Shown piece after piece: positions 11,685-25,400 of a DNA stretch of 64,000 nucleotides. The position numbers and the translations under genes were made by a program. The stretch's first letter is position 1, and every line of letters starts with the position of its first letter. The notes beneath the pieces are model-generated. The model was not told where the DNA came from, ran no database searches, and saw nothing but the letters and a program-made list of their open reading frames with translations. Source of the stretch: Antilocapra americana (taxonomy: Eukaryota > Chordata > Mammalia > Artiodactyla > Antilocapridae); the NCBI GenBank assembly GCA_007570785.1, contig ML664199.1, positions 24,782,400 through 24,846,399 of the forward strand. The letters are read 5' to 3'.

Positions 11685-12067
11685 ATACTGTATAGGTAAA
11701 TTGTTAATATTTTATTCACAAGCATGCCTCACCATTAGCAGCACACACATGATACAAAGCAAAAACGATGACTCTGTTTGGAAGAGAATGGTTTCTCTCT
11801 CCACATTCCTATTCTGGTCCATGGACATGTTGACTTTCTCTTTCAACTCAGTGTCAGCTCTTGCTTTTGACTTGCTGTCAATAGATCCTCTCAAACTGGT
11901 AAAGTCTCTATGTTGCTCATTAAGTTTTATTTCTTATATGAAAATTATACTGTATTTCCTGTTTTCCTGAAAGATCTCTCACAGGATTTGAAAAAGCAAG
12001 ATCCCAGAAAATTTCAGGAAGGAATTTGGACACAGAAGCTTTTAAATATGTTTAGACATTTGAGAAC

Positions 12068-12275
12068 AAGAGGCTTCCCAGTTGGTTCAATAGTAAAAAT
12101 TCTACCTGTCAATGCAGGAGACACAGGAGATGTGTCTGGGTTGGGAAGATCTGCTGCAGAAGGGAGGGGCAGCCACTCCAATATTCTTGCCTGAGAAATG
12201 CCATGGACAGAGGAGCCTGGCAGGCTACAGTCTATGGGGTCAAAAAGAGTTGGATGCCACTGAGTACATATACAT
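12068..12275 (+). mobile_element. Bov-tA SINE
   Basis: The head GAGGCTTCCCAGTTGGTTCAATAG, the body ATATTCTTGCCTGAGAAATGCC and the tail GGCTACAGTCTATGGGGTC are diverged but complete in order. Confidence 0.8.
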
Positions 12276-12899
12276 CCATATGAAGATCATCTGTTTTATA
12301 ATGTAATATTTAACTTGGAAGTCTTTATTGTAAAAACTAATAGTACTTTCTTCTCCTCACTCTCAACAGGTAGTTATCAAGTGCCTATATTTGGGAGACA
12401 CTGTCCTAAGTGCTTACATAAAAGAAAAAAAATAGAATTGTATGGAGCTTTGACCTTGGTGGCTCCAAAGAGGCAAGGTGATTTAGTAGTACATAAATTA
12501 ATATAAAAAGAGTCCAAGCAAAGGAAGAAGTAGATATAAAATATAATAGGATACTAACTAAAGGTGAGTGATCACTGCTCTATCTATTCCAAATAGATTC
12601 CAAATATCTATTCCATTTGATATCTTTAAAAAAGTAATGGAAATGATTTAGAACAAGCTCTTAGCTCTCTCTCTGTCCACTTCTAATTCATTTAATATTA
12701 ACTCTTAAATGTTGGCCCTGGATCTGTTTTTATTTCTGCTATAGTAGCTTTTAGCAGACTAACACTCTCAATGGAAACAATAAGAAAGCTCATAAATTCT
12801 CACCTAATCTCTCTCTATAATATTGTGTATAGATATTATCCAGGATTTAGAATGCAATAAACATTAAGGGGAAACTGATAAATTATTCTTGATCAAAAG
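12276..12899. other. No gene recognised
   Basis: AT-rich spacer. Parts near 12350-12500 (GTGCCTATATTTGGGAGACACTGTCCTAAGTGC) faintly recall a MIR-type SINE, but the match is too weak to call. Confidence 0.3.
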
Positions 12900-13355
12900 T
12901 AGAAGCACCAGACCATCAAAACACATCCTTAAGAATGCATGGATTGGCATTCCATAGACCAAGAAAATATTTTCAAAACATATTATCTGACAAAGCATTG
13001 GTATTAGAATACATAAAAATTTCTTATAACTCAATAATAGAAAGACAAATAAGCAAATATAAAATCTTAACAGAGAAGTTGGAGAGACACTTCACAAGAA
13101 AAGGAATGCAAATGTCCAATGAGTATGTGAAACATTAAGGACCATTAAGTAAAAGGGAAATCAACATTAAAACCAAAGCAAAATATAAACATACAGAACT
13201 CAAATGGTTCACACTTTTGACAATTGTGATACCAAACACTGATGAGAATGTGGAGTGTTGGAAACTTCTACATGTTGTTGGTAGTAGTGTGAAATGGTAC
13301 ACCCAACTTTGAAAAGGGCCTGGAAATTTCCTATAAAATTAAACACAGGATTAGA
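12900..13355 (+). mobile_element. Ancient L1 ORF2 3' fragment
   Basis: Decayed L1: TTAGAATACATAAAAATTTCTTATAACTCAATAATAGAAAGACAAATAAGC, then a degenerate counterpart of the segment encoding the conserved ORF2 C-terminal region (RHFTRKG, compare RHFSKED elsewhere). The frame is broken throughout. Confidence 0.65.
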
Positions 13356-13986
13356 CTTAAAAGAAAATAAAGATCTCCATTATTAGATATGATGAAGTAA
13401 CAGATGCTAAATTTACCTGTATTAAACAACTGAAAAAACAAAATGTATGCCCCAACGAGTTACAGATATTGGGAGAACAGGCAACACAAGGCAGTGGTTC
13501 CTGAGAGAAGGCCAACAGAGGAGATGGTCCGTTCGATGGGGAGCTTCTTGTCTGGAGCTTCCTGATAGGGATGGAGAGAAAGGAAATGGGGCACGGGCTA
13601 GGCATCCAGTTGAGTCCACTGTTGATAATTTGAAGGAGCCCAGGGGCTAAAATTCTCCGAGAACAGTGACAGAGAGACAGAGGTCCATGCAGAGATGAGA
13701 GAGGCACAGACAGACTTCTGGATGTTGGCAGGAGGTTCCTCTGTATTATGGTGAGTACTGACCAATGTGTGCTTGTCAGGACACTAACTGAGGCAGGGAA
13801 TAGGAAGGATTTGATAACATCTGTGTGGCACTCAATGCCTACACCTGGAAACGAGACCCACCGAGTCCTCTGAATTCTGAGCATCACCTTTGTAGTAGGG
13901 CCAAGTGAGCCCTGGACTGAAGGCTGCTGTGATACTGACCAGTAGAGCTTAAAAGCAAGACTCGAAAAAGATGAAGCTCATTCTCG
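13356..13986. other. No gene recognised
   Basis: A 176-codon minus frame at 13357-13887 has no domain, and its composition (Ser, Leu, Pro rich) is typical of chance frames. I see no support for a gene. Confidence 0.35.
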
Positions 13987-14090
13987 ATACAGGCCGACCT
14001 TGCTTTATTGCACTTCACTTCCCTGTGTCTCACAGAGTTTGTTTTTTACGAACTGAAGCTTTGTGGGAACCCTGCCTGGAACAAGTCTAA

Positions 14091-14318
14091 GTGTTAGGGG
14101 CATCAGTCGTGTGCAACTCCTTGCGATCCCCATGGACTGTAGGTCCTCAGGTGTCTATGTCCATGGAATTCTCCAGGCAAGAATACTGAAGTGGGTTGCC
14201 ATTTCCTTCTCCAGAGGATCTTCCTGATCCAGAGAGTGAACTCATGTATCCTGCATTGGCAGGCGGGTTTTTTTTTGTTTTTTGTTTTTAAACCATCTGA
14301 GCCATCAAGAAAGCCTGT
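14091..14318 (-). mobile_element. Bov-tA SINE nested in Tigger
   Basis: An antisense Bov-tA interrupts the transposon. The flanks AACAAGTCTAA (14080-14090) and AACAAGTGTAA (14319-14329) form an 11-bp duplication with one mismatch. A T-rich expansion at 14269-14290 disrupts the tRNA-like head. Confidence 0.88.
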
Positions 14319-14577
14319 AACAAGTGTAATGGTGACATTTTTCCAGAAACATTTTCTCATTCTGTGTCTGTCACATTTTATTAATTCTAACAATATTTCA
14401 AGCTTTTCCTTATTATATTCCCTGATTTGTAGACAGGGAACTTTGATGTTACCCCTATGACTCGCTGAAGGCTCAGATGATGATTAGTGTTTTTTAGTCA
14501 TAAAGTATTTTTATTTTTTAATTATAAAATTTTTGAAATAAAGTATTTTTAAGTTAAGTTATGTCTATTGTTTTTAG

Positions 14578-14850
14578 ACATACTGCTGCTAAGTCGCTTC
14601 AGTCGTGTCCGACTCTGTGTGACCCCATAGATGGCAGCCCACCAGGCTCCCCTGTCCCTGGGATTCTCCAGGCAAGAACACTGGAGTGGGTTGCCATTTC
14701 CTTCTCCAATGCATGAAGGTGAAAAGTGAAAGTGAAGTTGTTCAGTCATGTCCGACTCTTAGCGATCCCATGGACTACAGCCTACCAGGCTCCTCCGTCC
14801 ATGGGACACTTCAGGCAAGAGTACTGGAGTGGGGTGCCATTGCTTTCTCT
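14578..14850 (-). mobile_element. Bov-A2 SINE nested in Tigger
   Basis: An antisense dimer of two BovA units (first GCTGCTAAGTCGCTTCAG, second GTTGTTCAGTCATGTCC), joined by CCAATGCATGAAGGTGAAAAG. It is the second insertion into the same DNA transposon. Confidence 0.88.
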
Positions 14851-15009
14851 ATAGAACAGTTAATAGACTATAGTACAGTGTAAGCATGACTTTTATATGT
14901 ATCAGAAAGCCAAAACATTTGTCTGTCTCACTTTATTGCTATATTCTCTTTATTTCAGTGATCTGAAACCAAACCTACAACATTCCTGAGGTCTGCCTAT
15001 ACAGAATAA

Positions 15010-16790
15010 GTGAGCACCACTGTCAAAGAACATGATTGAAATGGTATTAATAGGCCACTACCTATCAATTAAAGAGTAGTAGAATATGCATTCTTTTCAA
15101 ATACACACTTGATCTACATTCTGAATCCTGAGTCTCAAGTTTGAAAGTAAGTCATACAAAATATGTTTCTATGATTACAATGGAATTAAATTGTGAATTG
15201 AAAAGACAAATATATATGGAAAAATCCCAAATAGGTGACTGAGAAAAGATATGTCTATTCGTATAAAAAGGGTTAGGAGGAAAACTGATGAGAACACAGT
15301 TTTAAAAAGTACTTTGACTAAATTAAAATGGCAACACAACTTAAAAAAAATTGTTGTATTCAGTTAAAGCAAAGCTTAATTAGAAGCTTATAGAGTACTC
15401 TATTATTAGAGAAAAATAAAGGCCTCAAATCAATGAACTAGTTCCCCAAATTAGGCGATTTCAAAAATAACCCCAAGACAAGCAAAGAAAAAAGTAATAA
15501 AGAGAAGGAGAGTTAACAAACTACCAAAGAGAAAAATAGAAAAGGCCAGTGAAATCAAAGCACATGGCTAATAAAAATGATAAATTTCTAGCCAGAATAA
15601 TCAAAAAACAAAACACATTTAAAAATCTGAAGGATGAGAGAGTAGACATCTTTATATGCCTTATGATATTAAGCATAATAGGGGGCAATATGAACAAATT
15701 AATGCCAATAAACTTGACAAGTAAAATGAATTTCTTAAAATACGTAGACTACTAAATGTCACACACACAAATAGATAATCTGAAAAGCTCTAAATCTATA
15801 AAGAAATTGATTTTTTAGTTAAAACATTCCTAGAAAACAATGATTCAGGTCACTTCACTGGCGAATGTAACCAAGCATTTAAACAGAAAAAAATATCAAG
15901 GAAAATCTGTATGCTTTCCATAAGGGCTGCATCAATTTATATTCCCCAAACCCCAAAGGTTTCCTTTTTTCCACATCCTTGCCAATACTTGTTATTTGCT
16001 GTATTTTTTCAAATCTATAAACTATTTCCTAAAGAAATTACAAATGACAAATAGATGGAAGGGTGTATTTGATCAAGGATCAGAAGAGTTTACATTCTAA
16101 TCATTACTTTTCCTCCAAATTGATCTACATATCTGTATCCAATGTTATTTTAATCAAAATCCTAGCAGGCTTTTCTATGGAATATGACAGCTGATTCCAA
16201 CAATTATATAGAAGTGTAAATTATCTAGAATAATCAAAACAAATTTTGACAAACAGAACAAAGGTAGACAACCTATAAAACCTGATTTTAAGATTTACTT
16301 TTAAGTACAATAATTAACACAGTATGAAAATGACAGGAAAGCAGACACATGAGTCAAGGGAATAGAATAGACCATCCAGAAATAGGTCCATACACATGCC
16401 GTCATTTGATTTCTGACCAAGAAGCTAAGGAAATTAAATGTGGGAGAGTAACATATACGTAAAGCTCTCCTGGGTCAACTGAAGAGTCTAATGAAAAGAT
16501 CTCAGCCTCTGCCTCATGCAGTTCACAAAAAGTAACTCATGACAGACCATGAGCCTATTTGGATGGATGAGTTAAAACCATGAGTTCAGAAAGAAAAGAG
16601 GAGGGAATCTTAGTAAACTTGTCTTTGATAGATATTTCTTAAACAAGACACAAAATGTTCAAAACATATACAAAAATAATGTGAGCATCAGCAAATTTAA
16701 AACTTTTGCTCTTCAAGATGTATACTTATAAAAAATGAAAAGGAAAGTCGTGAACTGGAATAAAATATTTACAAAATATGCATCTGAGAA
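15010..16790 (+). mobile_element. Ancient L1 ORF2 region
   Basis: Decayed L1 coding sequence is recognisable in order: GGAATTAAATTGTGAATTGAAAAGAC, GGCCTCAAATCAATGAACTAG, GCCAGAATAATCAAAAAAC, then ATTTTAATCAAAATCCTAGCAGG, GAATAGACCATCCAGAAATAGG and CTTTTGCTCTTCAAGA. No frame survives. A short inverted L1 piece interrupts it (15915-16010). Confidence 0.7.
15915..16010 (-). mobile_element. Inverted L1 ORF2 piece inside older L1
   Basis: GGGCTGCATCAATTTATATTCCC..TTCCTTTTTTCCACATCCTTGCCAATACTTGTTATTT is the antisense of the L1 ORF2 3' region encoding the conserved zinc-knuckle-like stretch. It is opposite to the surrounding L1. Confidence 0.55.
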
Positions 16791-16944
16791 GACAGAGGTT
16801 TTGTGTCTGTAATATGTTATTTAGTTGCCTTGTCAGTGGGAATGTATAAAGCTATATTTATGTACATGTATGTGTGTATTACGTGTACAAGTATACACGT
16901 AGAAGTATGTGTGTATTATGAGTCAGCAAGTGTTATATAAAGAG

Positions 16945-17151
16945 GAAGTGTGAAAGTGTTAATTGCTGAGTCACTTTCAGCTCTTTGCAACTCCATGGAC
17001 TGTAGCCCACCAGGCTCCTCTGTTCCTGGGATTTTCCAGGCAAGAATAGTGGAGTGAGTTGCAATTCCTTTCTCCAGGGCATCTTCCTGATCCAGGAATT
17101 GAACCCTGGTCTTCTACATTACATGTGCGTTCTTTACCGTCTGAGCCACCG
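16945..17151 (-). mobile_element. Bov-tA SINE
   Basis: Antisense BovA body (GTGTTAATTGCTGAGTCAC..GCAACTCCATGGACTGTAGCCC), then the tRNA-like head ending TTTACCGTCTGAGCCACCGG. GTGTGAAA occurs at both ends but overlaps the element's own tail, so the duplication is not certain. Confidence 0.88.
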
Positions 17152-17555
17152 GTGTGAAAATGACACACAGCCTCAGCTTCTTGGTAACAACCACATCCAC
17201 AGAAACATACCATGAGATTGACTCACACCTTGGTCTTGATGATAAGGGATGCTGCTAATAACATAAGGTGGTGTTTCAGAATCACATATCACCTTGAGAC
17301 TCAAGTCATTGTGAAATCTAAGGAGCCCCTATAGTCCCACATGGCACTAATGCTGTAGGGTTAATGCATCGTGTGCTATCCTTTGCACCGTGTTGACAAG
17401 AATGATCTCAAGCAGGCGAATTGTTTATTTTGCCAGTTAATACAATTGTTATACCTCCACAAACAGTGCATCTTACACAATTGCTCCTACCGCTTTCCAT
17501 TTTTCAATCTTAACAGATGGGACTGTCTACTTTGTAAGGGCTATTTCCAATTATT

Positions 17556-17755
17556 GGGATCCCCTGATAGCTCAGTTGGTAAAGAATCCACCTGCAATGC
17601 AGCAGACCCTGGTTCGATTCCTGGGTCAGGAAGATCCGCTGGAGAAGGGATAGGCTACCCACTCCAGTATTCTGGCCTAGAGAATTCCATAGACTATACA
17701 GTCCATGGGGTCACAAAGGGTTGGATATGACTGAGTGACTTTCACTTTCACTATC
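17556..17755 (+). mobile_element. Bov-tA SINE with 13-bp duplication
   Basis: The head CCCTGATAGCTCAGTTGGTAAAG retains tRNA-like A and B boxes (GGTTCGATTCC). The perfect duplication ATTTCCAATTATT is at 17543-17555 and 17756-17768. Confidence 0.93.
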
Positions 17756-17768
17756 ATTTCCAATTATT

Positions 17769-18617
17769 AGCAAAAATAATTCTAAATATAAGCATTTGAT
17801 GGCATTGCTGACATGTGTTTATGAAATGATAGAAGGGGAGTTCTGTTTCCCTAATATCTCTCTGAGGATGTTCTGTAATAAGGCAGCAATTTTCCTACTG
17901 ATCTCAGGAAAGGAAACTGAATTTGACTCGTTCATCAGGGAAAAATGGTCTACCACCTGTCAGAGAACAAGTCATTTGATTCTGTGGCCAGAATCTAAAT
18001 ATCAGGACATGACTGGTGACTGGGTGGAGAGAGCAGGAGTCCACTGCAATGAGGGGACTCAAAGACCTACCAGGGGCTCCTGATGCCCCTAAAACATCCA
18101 GGAAATGATAGGCACTCTGAAAGGACACTCATCATTTGCTGTGAAATGTGACTTCACATCAGAGGTTCATCCTGTTGGATGAAACCATCACACTTTGGAA
18201 GGCTGTACTAGCATCAGAATAGCCTTGGGTACTTGACATGGGATAAGGTTCCCTGTCTTGAAGGAAGCTTTTCCTGGAGAAAACACAGAAGATACATGGG
18301 GTTACAGGTGGGCATCTAAGGATCCAGAGCTCTCAGATCCAGAGGGAAAAGTCACATACACCTCCAGACCTCATTCTAGTCTCATCCAGGGCAGTCCTGT
18401 TGAGGGCTTTCTCACTGTGGCTAGAGAGAAAGTGCTGTCCAGGGCTCCTGTGCCCATGAGGACCTGCAGATTTTTGTGATGTGTGACTTTAATCTGCAGT
18501 TTCAAGCTCCAAGGCGGGCATGCTTTTTAATGAGAGCCACTCCAAGAGCACTTTAAAGACCTCTTTAGAATAAATAGAACTGGAGTGGCACTCAGCCCAT
18601 CTATGCACAGCTACAGG
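17769..18617. other. Single-copy-like sequence, no gene recognised
   Basis: I recognise no repeat. Open frames (17796-18083 plus, 18258-18479 plus) lack motifs, and no convincing splice-bounded exon pattern was found. Confidence 0.35.
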
Positions 18618-18643
18618 TACACACACACACACACACACACACA
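18618..18643. repeat. (AC)n microsatellite
   Basis: About 13 perfect AC units. Confidence 0.9.
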
Positions 18644-20616
18644 TTTGCACTCAATTATTGTCATTATAATCAGCCTCAGAAGCTGGCTAATTACTCTCAT
18701 AAAGGCTGATACTCATCTACACTCACACTGTGGGACTCACAGAACGTGACCCTTGACTCACCACTGCAGCCTGCAGCCCAAAGCACCTATGTTGGCCACA
18801 CAACCTGGAGGTCAGGGTCTGGGGCAGGTACGTAGTGTCCAGGTGGAGCACATTGTAATGTAGGTGGGGGTGGGGGAGGGACGATAGAAGAATACAAATG
18901 ACTGGCAAGTGCAAGGCGCTGCGTGTAGCCCAGGAAACCTACTTCTTGATTTTCATTTGCTTGTTGGAAAGAAACTGTTAGGAAATGAATGTTTTAGGTA
19001 GCTGACTGCAAAGACAGATTTGGGAAGCCAAAGGCCACTCAACAAAAACGTGGAATTCTAGGCTGAGTTAGAGAACACTGCCGCCCACTCCTCCCTGTCT
19101 CCTCATTGAAACTTCCTCCTGCCTCCCACGTCCCCATCACACTCCTGGCCTCTGGCCTGGGGCCCTGCACCTGCTCCGGTTACACCAGGAATGGACAACA
19201 GTGCTTTAAGACGGGGGTCTGCTCTGAAGTCTCCAGCAAGCTGATGGACATGACATCTAGCACAAGGGCATCTGTGTTGAGTGAACAGCACTGTTTCTAA
19301 CCTCACTTCTTCTTGTTCAGCTACCTCCCAGCTCTGACCTCTTAGCAAGAAGTCCTTCAACAAGGAGTAGCCCACCATCAAGTGAGAGCATCACTGAGCT
19401 TCTCAGAGCTGGGAGTTCAGGACGAGGAGACCTCCCTTACTCCATGGTGACAACCTAAGTGTTGTCCACCAAGGAGGTAAACAAACCCATGTCAAGCCTA
19501 CCCTCAACTCTGAGCTGCTGGGAGCAATGAGGATCCTCAGTGACCTCTAATTTGGGGTCAGGCTCTCTCCTGGAGGAGTCGTTTACTCTGTGAAACTGGC
19601 CAGTGCTGGGTGGGGTGGTCCCTTCAGGAACCAGGTCCCCGAGGAGGTGGACTCTGGTTTCTTCCTGGGGCAGGTGTGGGGGCATGGCTGCCCTCTGCTC
19701 ATAGCACATGGAGTCATGTCCAGATCATGGAGACCTGTCTCTGAGAGCTCTCCAAGCTGCCAGCGACCTGGTCTCCCTTCTCCTTCCAGTGACACATTCT
19801 CAGTAAAGGATGCCTCCTCTAATCATGGCATTCACTGTGCTCAGAATCCTATTAGATGGTAGCAGGCTTTTAATCCATGTCTGTAGCTATAGATTAATAA
19901 CATTACAGATGCCTGTGATACGGTCCCATCCACTGTCCCTGCACTTGCCTGTCACACACAGATGTTGTGAGAAGGTTTGCTCCCCCAGGGTTCATGGACC
20001 TCGGTGCCGCAGGGCTGGGTAGTCCTGCTACAGGTAGATGACGCTGGCCAGAAACAGGTGCTGATCCCTCCTCATGTCCCCAGGGACCTTCTCTTTCCTT
20101 CTCTTCTGTGAAGCTTTTCTATTTCCCAGAGTCACCTTTGCAGGCTTATATACATTCTGTGTTCATCACTCTGAACATTCAAAAGAGAAATCCATCTTCA
20201 AGTTGTGGGCTAACCTGAGAGCAAAGGTGATGTGGCTATGAGACCAGGATCCCAGTCCTTGGCTCCAGTGATGGAGGGAGACAGGGATGTCGTCCTGTGT
20301 ACACAGGATGGAAAACAATCCCTGAGAACTTTCTGCTCTGGAGAAGGGGACCCGGCCATGCAAGAGCTGGGGATGCAGGTGAAGGGCTCTGAGACTGAAG
20401 TATTTTCAGCAGGACCCCAGGGGCTGTCATCTGACTCTTATTTTTGTTTTGTTTCCTCTTTTGATGGAAGAGAAAGGTAACACCAGGAAGCTGCTTTAAG
20501 CAACCTCAAAACTGGCACACTTTTCCAGGGAATTAAAAAATACTTGAGGGGTTCCTGCTTTCACTTTTTTTTTTTTTGACATTTAGTCTCACTGCAAAAT
20601 GTTCAATTAAAACATT
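18644..20616. other. Single-copy-like sequence, no gene recognised
   Basis: Moderately GC-rich stretch (19080-20500) without recognised repeats. Several overlapping frames of 60-96 codons on both strands have no known domain. A T run at 20566-20578 precedes the inverted L1. Confidence 0.35.
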
Positions 20617-22117
<1,501 letters not shown>

Positions 22118-23342
22118 CTCGGCAAAAGCATTCTTTTCCTATATCCTGTCCCCTGGAAGATCCCAGCTTCAAAACTGCATGCTGAATGTTTCAGCAACCA
22201 TTTTGTCTCCTTACAGCATTTAGTTGCTTTTATCTCCTTACTTTTCATTAAAAAAAAAAATGTTTCTCTCCTTCCATGTGAAATTTTATTTGGCACAAAA
22301 GATTGATGGCAGACAATGAATGTGGAAACTCTTCCACCCAGCATGACAGAAATAAAGAGTGATGCTGAGGGCCACCGTGTACAAAATCCTTTCTCTGCCA
22401 TCCTTTCTCCAAAGCCCTGGCTGGCTCTAAAAAGGTATTTTGAGAACAGTGATTGAGCATCACAGGGATAGGCTTTTGTGCAATGATCAAGCTTTGCCTC
22501 ACCTCCTGTGTTTTCCAAATAGACAGCAGGGCTGTTTTCTCAAAAGTGAAAGAAAATATTGGCAATGATCTCACGTTCTCTGGTCGTTTTCAAAGTCACT
22601 CACAACCCTATTACCTATGGCTTCCTGGTGGCCCTGAGAGATGGCAGGAAATTGGTCTGTAAAGGCTCACTACTGGACTTGGCCAGCCAGAAACAGGTGA
22701 CTGAAGACTCCTTTCGTGATGCAAATAAAGAAAATCAGTTCCTCTGTAACCAGCTGGGAGCTGACGTTGACACGTGCAGCAGAAGGGAGGTGCTGACCCA
22801 GAGTGAACAAAATGGCCATGTTAAGTATTGTTGTTCAGCTAGATTGGTGGGAAATCAGACCTTGTGCAGAGGAGTACAGTAATGAGCCCTGAGGTTGAGT
22901 TTGTAGAGACATCCCTTTGTGTTAATGTAGATGAGTGGACGTAGGAATGACCGTGGATCTAACAATGACAGTGAGCTGGAGACAGGGCTGAATGTAGGGG
23001 CTCCTTCCAAAACGTGCCCATCCACTGCATGGCATAAAATTGCCACACTGCTCTTTGCTCTGTCTGCTGTCATTGAGGATGGAGATAAATGGATTCATGG
23101 AAACCTTGAGGAATGGTAATGATGTCTCCTGATTAATAAAGATGATGATTTCACAAATGGAGACCCTAAAATGTTCCCGTAAGTTGATAAGTCCACTACA
23201 GTATGTGTTCAAGGTCACTAAGATCAGCTGTGGAGTCTATGATCTCAGGTTCACATCACAGGGGCAGAAATGGACAGCTGTAAGAATTTGTGCATGGTTA
23301 CCTGGCTTCCATAGTCATCAGGGATCAGCTCCCAACTCCTTC
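22118..23342. other. Single-copy-like sequence, no gene recognised
   Basis: Overlapping frames of up to 145 codons on both strands lack domains, and no repeat is recognised. Confidence 0.35.
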
Positions 23343-25095
23343 ATTTCAGTCACTCATTCCTGTTCAACTCTTTGCAATTCCATGGACTGCAGAACACCAG
23401 GCTTACCTGTCCATCACCAATTCCCGGAGCCTGCTCAAACTCATGTCCATAGGGTTGGTGATACCATCCAATCATCTCATCTTCTGTCATCCCCTTCTCC
23501 TCCTGCCCTCAGTCTTTCCCAGCATCAAGTGGCCAAAGTATTGGAACTTCAGCTTTAGCATCAGTCCTTCCAGTGAATACTCAGGACTGATTTCCTGTAG
23601 GATTGACTAATTTTATCTTCTTGCAATCCAAGGGACTCTCAAGAGCCTTCTCCAACACCACAGTTCAAAAGCATGACTTCTTCTGTGCTCAGCTTTCTTT
23701 ATGGTCCAACTCACACATCCATACATGAGTACTGGAAAAACTATAGCTTTGACTAGACAGACCTCTATTGGCAAGATAATGTCTCTGCTTTTTAATATGC
23801 TATCTAGGTTGGTCATAACTTTTCTTCCAAGAAACAAGTGTCTTTTAATTTCATGGCAGCAGTCACCATCTGCAATGATTTTGGAGCCCAAGAAAATAAA
23901 ATTTCTGTTTCCATTGTTTCCTTATCTATTTGCCTTAAAGTGATGGGACTAGATGCCATGATCTTAGTTTTTTGGATGTGAGTTTTAAACCAACGTTTTC
24001 ACTCTCCTCTTTCACTTTCATCAAGAGGCTCTTTAGTTCCTCTTGGCTTTTTTCCATAAAGGTGGTATCATCTGTATATCTTTGGTTATTGATATTTCTT
24101 CTGGTAATCTTGATTCCAACTTGTGTTTTATCCTGCCTGGCATGTCACATGATACACTCTGCATAGAAGTTAAATAAGCAGGGTGACAATATACAGCCTT
24201 GACATACTCCTTTCCCAATTTGGGACCAGTCTGTTGTTTCATGTCCAGTTCTAACTGTTGCTTCTTGACCTGCATACAGATTTCTCTGGAGGCAGGTAAG
24301 GTGGCCTGGTATTCCCATCTCTTGAAGAATTTTCCACAGTTTGTTGTGATCCACACAGTCAAAGACTGAAGTGCAGTCAATGAAGCAGAAATAGATGTTT
24401 TTCTGGAATTATCTTGATTTTTATATGATCCAATGGATGTTGGCAATTTGATCTCTGGTTCCTCTGCCTCTTCAAAATCCAGCTTGTACATCTGGAAGTT
24501 TTCGGTTCACATACTATTGAAGGCTGGCTTGAAGAACTTTGAGCATTACTTTGCTAGCATGTGAGATGAGGGCAGTTTTGCAGTAGTTTGAACATTCTTT
24601 GGCATTGCCTTTCTTTAGGATCAGAATGAAAACTGACCTTTTCCAGTTCCGTGGCCACTATTGAATTTTTCACATTTGCTGGCATATTGAATGCAGCACT
24701 TTCACAGCATCATCTTTTAGGATTTGAAATAGCTCATCTGGAATTCTGTCACCTCCTTTAGCTTTGTTTGTAGCGAGGCTTCCTATGGCTGACTTGACTT
24801 TGCACTCTAGGATGTCTGGCTCTAGGTGAGTGATCACACCATTGTGGTTATCCAGGTCATTAAGACCTTTTTTGTACAATTGTGTATTCTTTCCACCTCT
24901 TCTTAATATCTTCTGCTTCTGTTAGGTCCAGATCATTTCTGTCCTTTATTGTGCCCATTTTTGCATGAAATGTTCCCTTGGTATCTCTAATATTCTTGAA
25001 GAGATCTCTAGTCTTTCCCATTCTATTGTTTTCCTCTATTTCTTTGCACTGATCACTTAGGAAGGCTTTCTTATCTCTCCTCGTTTTTTGAGACC
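23343..25095 (-). mobile_element. BovB LINE, longest copy in the window
   Basis: About 1.75 kb of antisense BovB from near the 3' end (CAGTCACTCATTCCTGTTCAAC) through reverse transcriptase and into sequence upstream (GCACTGATCACTTAGGAAGGC). RT pieces are split by frameshifts: MDHNKLWKILQEMGIPGHLTC at 24145-24354, and the box at 24067-24078 reads YTDD instead of YADD. The domain A region around 24360-24400 is shifted out of frame. It is non-functional, and the 5' half with endonuclease is largely absent. Confidence 0.9.
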
Positions 25096-25171
25096 AACTC
25101 CCAAATCCTAAATTCAAAATAATAATGGCCACCACTTGAGCCCTAAGTGCTGGCTAGTATAACTATGTACT

Positions 25172-25173
25172 AC

Positions 25174-25204
<31 letters not shown>

Positions 25205-25242
25205 TATATATATGTATGTATGTATATGTGTATATATATACA
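25172..25242. repeat. Compound (TA)n(CA)n(TA)n(TG/TA)n microsatellite
   Basis: About 70 bases of alternating purine-pyrimidine sequence, TA units then CA units then TA and GTAT units. Confidence 0.88.
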
Positions 25243-25269
25243 ATTCCATATATGCAATCACAGCATGGC

Positions 25270-25400
25270 TGTGAAAAAATACTATTTTATATTACTTTTA
25301 TCTTCATTTTAGAGAATAAGAAACTGAGGCCTTGGAGGGTTAATAAACTACACAGCTAGGGTGGAGAAGAATTTCAAGAATTTCAAAGCAAAGCAATTTC
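25270..25400 (+). mobile_element. Probable MIR SINE remnant
   Basis: TCTTCATTTTAGAGAATAAGAAACTGAGGCCTTGGAGGGTTAATAAACTACACAGCTAGG follows the MIR core (GAGGAAACTGAGGC..GTTAAGTAACTT..CACAGCTAG). Confidence 0.6.

Larger units (their letters stand above)
13987..15002 (+). mobile_element. Tigger-like (pogo/Tc1-mariner) DNA transposon, internally deleted
   Basis: Terminal inverted repeats are visible: TACAGGCCGACCT at 13988-14000 and AGGTCTGCCTATA at 14989-15001. Between them the 5' part reads ACGAACTGAAGCTTTGTGGGAACCC..CCAGAAACATTTTCTCATT, and the 3' part reads CTCGCTGAAGGCTCAGATGATG..CACTTTATTGCTATATTC. No transposase frame remains. Two SINEs are nested inside (14091-14318 and 14578-14850); without them the element is about 500 bases. 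Confidence 0.75.

Noticed and set aside
13357..13887. 176-codon minus-strand frame
   Set aside because: No motif, no repeat-encoded protein, low-complexity Ser/Leu/Pro composition and no promoter or splice context.
17556..17640. tRNA gene candidates in SINE heads
   Set aside because: The A/B-box-like heads belong to Bov-tA SINEs followed by BovA bodies. No stand-alone tRNA cloverleaf was seen.
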